Source of the DNA: Bacteroidota bacterium
Lineage (GTDB): Bacteria > Bacteroidota > Bacteroidia > Bacteroidales > VadinHA17
Assembly: GCA_012838685.1 (NCBI GenBank)
Contig: DUOU01000253.1
Coordinates: forward strand, 1-14,674
Direction of reading: 5' to 3'
Length of the DNA: 14,674 bases
The stretch's first letter is position 1, and every line of letters starts with the position of its first letter. Shown piece after piece: positions 6,423 to 13,140 of the stretch. A model generated the notes under the pieces. That model made no database searches and was not told the origin of the DNA. It saw only the letters and a program-made list of their open reading frames with translations. The position numbers and the translations under genes are program-made.

Positions 6423-7913
6423 TTATCCGTTGTTTGCCCAGAATTTGGCGGTATTGACGGCGCGTTTCCACTCTTTTACCATAGAGTTGACCTTTTCTGC
6501 CGGCAGTTTTGGCGAGAAGACGGTTTCCTGTTTCCACTGCGACGAGAGTTCTTCGCTATCCTCCCAGTATCTCACCGCCAGTCCCGCCAGATATGCGGCT
6601 CCCAGTGATGTTGTCTCCGTTACCTTGGGTCGTACAACATCGATTCCCAGTAAATCTGACTGAAACTGCATCAGGCTGTTGTTGACCGATGCCCCACCAT
6701 CTACCCGTAGTTCGGGAATGTGGATTTTGGTATCTTCGCCCATAGCTCGTAAAACATCGAGCGTCTGGTAAGCGATGCTGTCAATAGCGGCCCGCGCGAT
6801 ATGCGCTTGGGTGGTTCCCCTGGTGACACCTACCAGTGTTCCGCGGGCGTATTGTTCCCAGTGGGGCGCTCCCAGTCCAGCGAAAGCGGGAACGAAATAG
6901 ACTCCATTGCTGTCGCTTACCGTTGATGTGAGTTTTTCTATTTCACCGGAATGTCGGATAATCTGCATCCCGTCGCGAAGCCATTGTACCACCGCGCCTC
7001 CTATGAAGATACTTCCTTCGAGCGCATAGGTTGTCTTATCTCCAATTTTCCAGCCGATAGTGGTTATGAGGTTATTTTTCGATCTTTTCGGGAGGTTTCC
7101 TATGTTCATCATCAGGAAACACCCTGTTCCATAGGTGTTTTTCACCATTCCCGGCCTGACGCACATCTGTCCGAAAAGTGCCGCTTGCTGGTCGCCCGCG
7201 ATACCGGCTATTCTCACGGGAGCGGAAAAATGGCCCACTGTTTCCCCATAAACTTCACTGGAGGTTCGTACCTCGGGAAGTATATTTTCAGGAATGTCGA
7301 ACAGAGACAACAATTCGTCGTCCCATTTCATGGTGTTGATGTTGAAAAGCATCGTGCGCGAAGCGTTGGTGACATCGGTTATATGTTGCCTGCCTCCCGT
7401 GAGGTTCCAGACCAGCCATGAATCCACTGTGCCGAAAGCTATCCTCCCTTTTTTCGCCAGTTCCCTGACACCATCGACATTATCGAGTATCCACTTTATT
7501 TTTGTCGCTGAAAAATAGGAGTCAATTACCAAACCGGTCTTTTCCGAGATCATCTCTCCATACCCGTCACCCTTCAGTTTGTCGCACAATGCCGCCGTGC
7601 GCCTGTCCTGCCACACTATCGCGTTATAAACAGGTTTGCCCGTTTTTTTGTCCCACAGGATGGTTGTCTCCCTCTGGTTTGTTATCCCAATAGCTATCAC
7701 ATCGGCATGCTTACTGGAAACTTTTGCCAACGCTTCGAAAGCGACAGAGATTTGTGATGACCATATCTCTTCGGGATTGTGTTCTACCCATCCCGGTTTC
7801 GGGAATATCTGCTTAAACTCTTTTTGGGCCAGTGATACAGGTTCTCCCCCGCGGTCGAACAAGATCGCCCGTGAGGTTGTTGTACCCTGGTCAAGTGCCA
7901 AAACATATACCAT
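6423..7913 (-). CDS. glpK: Glycerol kinase
   Basis: GlpK is an FGGY-family kinase that phosphorylates glycerol to sn-glycerol 3-phosphate with ATP in the cytoplasm. The protein is 496 residues, the usual length. It starts MVYVLALDQGTTTSRAILFD, the family phosphate-binding loop, followed by FPKPGWVEHNPEEIW. Residues matching the E. coli glycerol-binding set are present: Arg81-Glu82 in TNQRETT, Tyr133 in DSYFSATKIKW, and the catalytic base Asp241 in AGDQQAALFG. These motifs indicate glycerol kinase rather than xylulokinase or another FGGY member. The ATG lies one base after the stop of the upstream hybrid kinase (TAA-A-ATG), so its ribosome site lies inside that gene and translation is probably coupled. 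No glycerol facilitator (glpF) or glycerol-3-phosphate dehydrogenase gene is visible nearby. It ends convergently 77 nt from gyrB. Confidence 0.97.
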   Translation of the reverse strand: MVYVLALDQGTTTSRAILFDRGGEPVSLAQKEFKQIFPKPGWVEHNPEEIWSSQISVAFEALAKVSSKHADVIAIGITNQRETTILWDKKTGKPVYNAIVWQDRRTAALCDKLKGDGYGEMISEKTGLVIDSYFSATKIKWILDNVDGVRELAKKGRIAFGTVDSWLVWNLTGGRQHITDVTNASRTMLFNINTMKWDDELLSLFDIPENILPEVRTSSEVYGETVGHFSAPVRIAGIAGDQQAALFGQMCVRPGMVKNTYGTGCFLMMNIGNLPKRSKNNLITTIGWKIGDKTTYALEGSIFIGGAVVQWLRDGMQIIRHSGEIEKLTSTVSDSNGVYFVPAFAGLGAPHWEQYARGTLVGVTRGTTQAHIARAAIDSIAYQTLDVLRAMGEDTKIHIPELRVDGGASVNNSLMQFQSDLLGIDVVRPKVTETTSLGAAYLAGLAVRYWEDSEELSSQWKQETVFSPKLPAEKVNSMVKEWKRAVNTAKFWANNG

Positions 7914-7914
7914 T

Positions 7915-9537
7915 TTATAATTGGGAATATTTATTTCGGATCAACTGGTAAAGCGATTGTTTTTTTATTGGTTTTGCCAGATAACCGTCGAAATTCTTGC
8001 TCAAGTTGTTTTTAATGTCGCATCCCGGTGTTAAACCTGTATGGGCGACTATAAGCGCATCCGGATCTATCTCTCTGATCTTTTTGGCCGTATCGTGACC
8101 ATCGATTTTCGGAAGTATGATATCCATCAGAACCAAATCTATCGGTCTGTTTTTTTTGTAAAGTTCAATTGCCTCCTCTCCGCTTTTAGCGAAGTATATA
8201 TTACGACACCTGTTTTCCAGAAGTTTTGAAAGGTATAACCTGCTGAACTTATCATCGTCTGTTATCAATAGTGTCATATCTTTCAAAATATTATCGATGT
8301 TATTTTCGTCCAAAGATGCCGAATTTTCAACAATGTTTTCTCTCTTGATACATTTCACGGGAATTGAAAAATAAAAGGTTGACCCTTTATCGTCTTCAGA
8401 ATCAACCCAAATCACCCCATCGAGTATATTTACATAGGCCTTGACAATTGCCAGTCCCAGGCCCGTTCCCTCGTACATTTTTGATACTGAAAAATCCTCC
8501 TGGACAAAACGATCGAAAATATCCTCCTGCTTATCGGGTGGTATGCCTATTCCGTATATGTTCAGAACGCCACTTTTTATTGAATAGCCCATATCAATTC
8601 TTCCGACATTGGTAAATTTGATGGCGTTCCTTAAAAGATGCGAGACAATGGTAGTGAACATATGTTGATCTGACTGGACAATCGGATCTTCCATACCTTC
8701 CGGTTTATGGAGATAGATCGGAAGGTTTTTATCGGAGGCTTCAGGCTCAAAAGAATAACATATGTTTTCCATTATTTCCCTGACGCTGAACTGCGATATA
8801 TACAAATCGTAATTATCGGTTTCAATTTTTGAAATACTCACAATATCGTCAATGGTGTTCATAAGCCTGTTGCCGCTTTTTTCAATGATCCCGAGATATT
8901 CCAATAAGTTATCCTTGTCAATAAGATTGTTTTTCAAAAGATCCGCGAATCCCAGGATACCGTTCATCGGTGTCCTGATTTCATGGCTGATATTCGCCAG
9001 AAATGCCGATTTGAGGCGTTCGCTGGCTTCAGCTTTCTCCTTTGCCTTTATCAATTCCCGGTTTTTTTCTTCAAGTTCGGCTGTTCTCTCCCTGACTCTT
9101 TCCTCAAGAGTTTTGTTTTGTGATATCAATTGTTGGTTAAGGTATGCCGAGAAGAGAAGATTTTTTATTCTTAAACCAACCTCTATCAGGTTGAACGGTT
9201 TTGTCAGAAAGTCGGTCGCTCCACCTGACAAAGCCTCGATTTTAGCTTCATCGGTCACATCGGCCGTGAGAACCAGTATGGGGAAGAATGCCAGGGGGGA
9301 GAGTTTCTCTTTTAGAATGGACATTACCTCGAAACCCGACATATGGGGCATCACAAGGTCGAGCAGCAAAAGGTCGGGCTTGAATGTCTCCAACATTTCC
9401 AGGGCTTTAAGGGGATTTGTGGTAGTTTTCACGTTCCGGTATCCATCCATGGCCAGAAAACCTTCCAGTACCTCTACATTAGCCTCTTGGTCGTGCACAA
9501 TCAGGATGTTGGCATTTTTCAGGGTTTCGTCTATCAT
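7915..9537 (-). CDS. Hybrid histidine kinase REC-HisKA-HATPase-REC with defective G1 box
   Basis: A 540-residue cytoplasmic signalling protein without membrane segments. In order: receiver domain (about 9-128; phospho-acceptor Asp60 in LLDLVMP, Thr91, Lys113), a coiled coil (about 136-175), HisKA (His185 in NISHEIRTP), HATPase (N box Asn304 in LLRNAIKF; F box FDRFVQ; G2 box GTGLGLAIVKAY near 357-367), and a second receiver (about 420-535; Asp427-429, Asp472 in MDIILP, Thr500, Lys522). Two oddities: the first receiver begins ILIVHDQEAN, with His15 in place of the usual first acidic residue; and the G1 box reads LNIYGIGIP where the family has an extra 'xxD(T/S)' before GIGIP, so the adenine-binding Asp is missing. 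Such a kinase may be unable to bind ATP. It lies 34 nt after the large PAS/GAF kinase and 1 nt before glpK, suggesting one operon. Its input is unknown. Confidence 0.92.
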   Translation of the reverse strand: MIDETLKNANILIVHDQEANVEVLEGFLAMDGYRNVKTTTNPLKALEMLETFKPDLLLLDLVMPHMSGFEVMSILKEKLSPLAFFPILVLTADVTDEAKIEALSGGATDFLTKPFNLIEVGLRIKNLLFSAYLNQQLISQNKTLEERVRERTAELEEKNRELIKAKEKAEASERLKSAFLANISHEIRTPMNGILGFADLLKNNLIDKDNLLEYLGIIEKSGNRLMNTIDDIVSISKIETDNYDLYISQFSVREIMENICYSFEPEASDKNLPIYLHKPEGMEDPIVQSDQHMFTTIVSHLLRNAIKFTNVGRIDMGYSIKSGVLNIYGIGIPPDKQEDIFDRFVQEDFSVSKMYEGTGLGLAIVKAYVNILDGVIWVDSEDDKGSTFYFSIPVKCIKRENIVENSASLDENNIDNILKDMTLLITDDDKFSRLYLSKLLENRCRNIYFAKSGEEAIELYKKNRPIDLVLMDIILPKIDGHDTAKKIREIDPDALIVAHTGLTPGCDIKNNLSKNFDGYLAKPIKKQSLYQLIRNKYSQL

Positions 9538-9571
9538 TATTTTTTTATTTTCTTTTAAGGTGTGATAATAA

Positions 9572-11779
9572 TTATTTTATGGGAATATACTTGTCAATAA
9601 TGGATAGAAACGAGAAAATATCGATAGGTTTCGCGATATAATCATTGGCGCCCATAGATATGATCTTGTCAATTTGATGCGGCATGGCATCGGTACCGAT
9701 AGCCACTACCGGTATTGATTTGGTTTTTTTATGTTGTTGTATCTCTTTTATTATTGTTTCGCTATTAACACCGGGAATGTTGAGGTCGAGAATGATCAGG
9801 TTGGGCTTATAGTCAACAGCTATGTCCAGGGTTTTGTTGCCGTTTACCTCATTTATCAATTTTATTCCGGGACGATGTGATGAGAGTATCTGTTCTACGA
9901 GATCCACGTTTGACACATCATTCTCTATACAAAGGACGGTTCCGGTTCTGTTTGATTGGCTCAATGCGTTGTTTGGAACTATATCCTCGGTTTTGGTTCC
10001 TGGTTCCTCGGTAGCCGACAAGGGCAGTTCTATCCAAAAATTACTTCCTTTACCGGGTTCACTGTTTACCCCGATCCTGCCTCCCATAGCTTCAGTAAGT
10101 TTTTTTACTATAAGCAGACCGAGGCCGCTACCTTCAACTTCGGTCTTTTCAGCGCCAATTCTTTCAAAAGGGCTGAACAGTTTTTGGATCTCTCCATTTG
10201 GAATACCAATACCGGAATCCGCTACAATTATCCTTAAAAAACCGTTTTCAACCTTTTTGTCGTTTATAACCGCTGTTTTAATGATGACCTTTCCTCCCTC
10301 CTTATTATATTTAATCGCGTTGTTCAGAAGGTTGAGCATTATCTGCTTAAATCTTTGGGTATCGGCGATTATTACAGGGTTGGCCGCGGGCTTCACAAAC
10401 TCAATATCAACTTTTTTCTTGTCCGACATAGGTTTGACAGAGTCAAGTATCTCTGTAATTAAATCTATGGTATCTATATATTCGTTTGTAAGATTTATTT
10501 TTCCGGCTTCAATACGCGACATATCCAGCACCTCGTTTATCAAATCAAGCAGATGTTTCCCGCTTTTGAGAATATGGCTGACACCCTTTTTTTGTTGCGG
10601 CGTTAGTTGTGCCATGTTGAGCAGTTGAGCGAAACCGAGAATAGAATTCATGGGAGTTCGCAGTTCGTGGCTCATCCTTGAGAGAAACTCGCTTTTTGCC
10701 TTATTTGCCTCGTCAGCCTTTTTATGCGCCTCTATCAACTCGTTTTCCATCCTCTTTCTGTCCGTTATATCAACCATTGCCATCAGATACAATTTATCTT
10801 TACCAATATCGATATAGTTGACGGAAAAAAGCCCGACCCTGATTTTGCCCTCTTTTGTCTTGACCCTTATCTCTTTTTCTTCTATCGGACCGTCTTTCAA
10901 CATATATCTGATAAAATTCATTCCTTCAAGCGAGTCGGGGAAAATTCCGATATCCCTGAATGTTTTGCCAATAATCTCTTCGCGGGTGTACCCCAGTATT
11001 TTCAGGAAAGTTGTGTTGACATCAATATACCTATCGTCCTCCACATTGGCGATCGTCATCATGACAATGTTCGAATTAAATGCCTTGGCGAATTTTTCTT
11101 CTGAAAGCGATATCTGTGATATATCCCTGCTTATCGCGAACAGGATGGGTTGACCGTTCCAATGTCCCTTTTTTAACTTGCTCTCAACAAGTATCTGTTC
11201 TCCGTTTTTGGCGTTGAACATGAAGGTATAAGCGTTGGATTCCGTCAATTTCGCGGTTGGATCGGAATGTGGCTTCTCTTTGATTTTGACCATTTCCCCC
11301 AATGTGATGGCACTTTTGCCCAGAAGTTCATCCATTGTGTAACCAAGGCGGTTTATCACGGTCTTGTTTACGTGTATTATATTTCCAATTGTATCGAGCA
11401 CAAACAGGAAATCATCCATAGTGTCGAAGAGTGCCTGGTAATTCTGCTGTGACCGCGAAAGCAACATCTCCATCCGGAAATTGTTGATCAGTCCCGATAG
11501 CATTGAACTCCATAGTTGAAGAATATTTATCTCGGAATTTGAGAATTTTTTGAAGGTTTTTACATAATCAAGACCGGTGAAACCGATTATTTTATTTTCA
11601 GCTACCAGTGGAACTATTAATAATGACTTGACCCCTTGGGCCAAAATGAGTTCTCTCTCGGCTTCCCATTCGGGCGGCATCTTATTGACCGGGTCGCATA
11701 CGATATTTTCATGCCGGAACAATGTTTTAAACCACATCGGGTACGCGGCACATGGAACTCCTTGCATCTTGTCAATCAT
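9572..11779 (-). CDS. GAF(partial)-PAS-PAS-HisKA-HATPase-REC hybrid kinase (C-terminal part of the split gene)
   Basis: If translation restarts after the TGA, the first ATG in frame is at 11779, giving 735 residues; the frame is actually open back to 11866 and encodes 29 further GAF residues. Domains: truncated GAF (1-100; VKSLLIVPLVAENKIIGFTG), PAS (about 111-222), PAS (about 228-342, PAC end AMVDITDRKRM), HisKA (His371 in RMSHELRTP), HATPase (Asn487 in LLNNAIKY; Asp521 in VADSGIGIP; G2 SGLGLLIVKK), and a receiver (610-733) with Asp665 in ILDLNIP and Lys717. The kinase core is intact, unlike that of the next gene. The receiver is slightly atypical: the acidic cluster reads IEND and the switch Ser/Thr position in VVAIGTDAMP is occupied by Gly695 with Thr beside it. 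It ends 34 nt before the next hybrid kinase. Confidence 0.85.
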   Translation of the reverse strand: MIDKMQGVPCAAYPMWFKTLFRHENIVCDPVNKMPPEWEAERELILAQGVKSLLIVPLVAENKIIGFTGLDYVKTFKKFSNSEINILQLWSSMLSGLINNFRMEMLLSRSQQNYQALFDTMDDFLFVLDTIGNIIHVNKTVINRLGYTMDELLGKSAITLGEMVKIKEKPHSDPTAKLTESNAYTFMFNAKNGEQILVESKLKKGHWNGQPILFAISRDISQISLSEEKFAKAFNSNIVMMTIANVEDDRYIDVNTTFLKILGYTREEIIGKTFRDIGIFPDSLEGMNFIRYMLKDGPIEEKEIRVKTKEGKIRVGLFSVNYIDIGKDKLYLMAMVDITDRKRMENELIEAHKKADEANKAKSEFLSRMSHELRTPMNSILGFAQLLNMAQLTPQQKKGVSHILKSGKHLLDLINEVLDMSRIEAGKINLTNEYIDTIDLITEILDSVKPMSDKKKVDIEFVKPAANPVIIADTQRFKQIMLNLLNNAIKYNKEGGKVIIKTAVINDKKVENGFLRIIVADSGIGIPNGEIQKLFSPFERIGAEKTEVEGSGLGLLIVKKLTEAMGGRIGVNSEPGKGSNFWIELPLSATEEPGTKTEDIVPNNALSQSNRTGTVLCIENDVSNVDLVEQILSSHRPGIKLINEVNGNKTLDIAVDYKPNLIILDLNIPGVNSETIIKEIQQHKKTKSIPVVAIGTDAMPHQIDKIISMGANDYIAKPIDIFSFLSIIDKYIPIK

Positions 11780-11866
11780 TGGTTCAATACCATTGGCGCA
11801 CCATTCATAAGTGTTGTTTATCCTGGTTTTATCTTCGTTGAACTCGAAAATATAGGTTCTATCTGA

Positions 11867-12889
11867 TCACAGGAACTGACCTATATGTTTCAAGGCCTGC
11901 TGGATGGCAGGTTTTATCTCTTTTAATGGCAAACCTGTCAGTTTGGAAGAGAGGTTTAGTAGTTTAGTCTGGAAATCAGAAACAAACTGTTTTTCTGTGA
12001 TATCTATCGCTACCGAAAAAATGAGATTCCCTTTCATAACGTTGTTCCATTCCAAAAGCCGGTATTCTCCCCTCTTTGTTCTGTTTTTATTGTGGAAATT
12101 TACCAGTTTCTTCTGTTCAATCAGTTTTCTCTTGCCTTCCAATGTTGCTTTCAGATCGTCGGGGTGAACTATTTCCAGATAGTTCATTCTTTCAAGTTCA
12201 TTTTGAGAATACCCTAATATTTTTTTCCAATATTTGTTGACTTTGATAAAGTTCAGGTTGACATCAACAATGCTCATCATGTGGGGGGAGGCATTAAATA
12301 AATTTTCCGATTCCTCTGTTTTTTTGGCCAAGGCAAGTTCCATCTTTTTCTTGGCATCGATATTGGTGATGAATCCAACTATCTTAACGGGAGTTCCATC
12401 GGGTGCTTTTTCTGATATGGAACCGACGTCCATACACCAAATATAGTCACCATCGGATTTTTTCATGCGGTATTCGGTTTCGTGCCTTGTAGATTTTCCC
12501 TCAAGGTGGAGGTTCAGAATTTGCGTTGTTTTCGCCAGATCGTCGGGATGGACAAGAGACATAAAGTCTTCAAAATGTCTGAATTTTTCGGGTGGGTATC
12601 CCAACATTTCGGCCCACCGTTCGTGAAAAATTATCTCTCCTGTTGCCGCGTTCACCTCCCACCATACGGTTCGCCCCGCATCCACTAAAAGTTCAAGTCG
12701 GAGTTGGCTCTGTTTCAAGGCATCGTTGAGGAGATTTTTTTCGTTTACCTGCTTTTCAAGATCGATGTTTTTTGCCGCCAATTCTTCAGTTTTTGACCTG
12801 ACCATATCCTCAAGGCTCTTTTTCGCGGCAATCTCGTTTTCCAATAATTGCTTTACGCTCTCCAATTTTTTTTGTAGAGTTTCCTCCAT
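11867..12889 (-). CDS. PAS-PAS sensor fragment (N-terminal part of the split hybrid kinase)
   Basis: The 340-residue product that would be made if the TGA at 11869-11867 is read as stop. It starts at the ATG at 12889 with a charged coiled coil (about 1-65, KSLEDMVRSKTEELAAKN), then a PAS_3-like domain (66-180; MLGYPPEKF, VHPDDLAKT, IWCMDVGSI, PAC end GFITNIDAKK) and a second PAS domain (190-300; NLFNASPHMMSIVDV, ILGYSQNEL, VHPDDL, PAC end VAIDITEKQ). The last 40 residues are the first helix of a GAF domain and stop abruptly after HIGQFL. Alone it has no output domain, so it could act only as a dimerising or dominant-negative sensor. A 251-nt gap separates it from dacB, and the leader carries a 9-bp dyad that may be regulatory. 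PAS ligands cannot be predicted. Confidence 0.8.
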   Translation of the reverse strand: MEETLQKKLESVKQLLENEIAAKKSLEDMVRSKTEELAAKNIDLEKQVNEKNLLNDALKQSQLRLELLVDAGRTVWWEVNAATGEIIFHERWAEMLGYPPEKFRHFEDFMSLVHPDDLAKTTQILNLHLEGKSTRHETEYRMKKSDGDYIWCMDVGSISEKAPDGTPVKIVGFITNIDAKKKMELALAKKTEESENLFNASPHMMSIVDVNLNFIKVNKYWKKILGYSQNELERMNYLEIVHPDDLKATLEGKRKLIEQKKLVNFHNKNRTKRGEYRLLEWNNVMKGNLIFSVAIDITEKQFVSDFQTKLLNLSSKLTGLPLKEIKPAIQQALKHIGQFL

Positions 12890-12967
12890 ATTAATTGCAG
12901 GTTACGATATTGACTGTAATATTTTTGTGATAAAATAACGGAAAATCTTAGGTTAGTTCACGTATAG

Positions 12968-13025
12968 TTTATCGGACGAAAAGATAACAATAAATTTTCT
13001 TTTTTAGAGAAGAGATTCCGATAAA
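12968..13025. repeat. 9-bp inverted repeat with nested arms in the sensor-kinase leader
   Basis: TTTATCGGA (12968-12976) and TCCGATAAA (13017-13025) are perfectly complementary. A second pair, AAAAGA (12979-12984) and TCTTTT (12998-13003), nests inside it. On the minus strand the element lies about 80-140 nt before the large kinase gene, where it could be an operator pair or a 5' leader stem. Confidence 0.35.
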
Positions 13026-13061
13026 ATGGAGACATCGATAAATTCAATGTTTTTTGATATA

Positions 13062-13075
13062 TCCGGTTCGCCGGA
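13062..13075. terminator. GC-rich hairpin with four-base loop downstream of dacB
   Basis: TCCGG (13062-13066) and CCGGA (13071-13075) form a 5-bp stem around a TTCG loop (CGAA on the minus strand). It lies about 70 nt after the dacB stop. No T-run follows on the minus strand, so if it ends dacB transcription it does so without the canonical U-tract. Confidence 0.3.
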
Positions 13076-13140
13076 GAAATGGTATGGAAAGAGTTTTACC
13101 TGCTCCCAAATACCGATTATTTAGAGTAAAGTTTTGGTAT

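Larger units (their letters stand above)
9572..12889 (-). pseudogene. Large PAS/GAF hybrid histidine kinase interrupted by an in-frame TGA
   Basis: Two consecutive coding stretches (11867-12889 and 9572-11866) lie in the same frame and are separated only by a TGA codon at 11869-11867. Read through, they form one 1105-codon protein: coiled coil (about 1-65), PAS (66-180), PAS (190-300), GAF (about 310-470), PAS (480-590), PAS (600-710), HisKA (His741), HATPase (Asn857, Asp891) and receiver (Asp1035). The stop falls early in the GAF domain: HIGQFL, stop, then SDRTYIFEFNEDKTR, a continuous GAF beta-strand pattern. The sequence after the stop has kept its coding character with no further stop or frameshift, so the event is recent, tolerated by readthrough, or a sequencing error. 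No transmembrane segment is present, so it would sense intracellular signals. With the downstream hybrid kinase and glpK it forms a likely operon. The halves are described separately. Confidence 0.8.

Noticed and set aside
8852..9565. Open frame of 237 codons on the plus strand
   Set aside because: It is antisense to the second hybrid kinase, whose domains and motifs are clear on the minus strand; the translated sequence is Ser/Arg/Phe-rich shadow sequence.
9822..10628. Open frame of 268 codons on the plus strand
   Set aside because: Antisense to the HisKA/HATPase/REC part of the large kinase; low-complexity Ser/Phe/Leu composition and no recognisable domain.
11867..11869. TGA as a reassigned codon or selenocysteine
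   Set aside because: dacB ends in TGA with a new stop only eight codons later, and no other gene in the window has an internal TGA, so a code change is unlikely. The sequence just after the TGA shows only a weak 4-bp stem, not a convincing SECIS element, and the GAF position is not a redox site.
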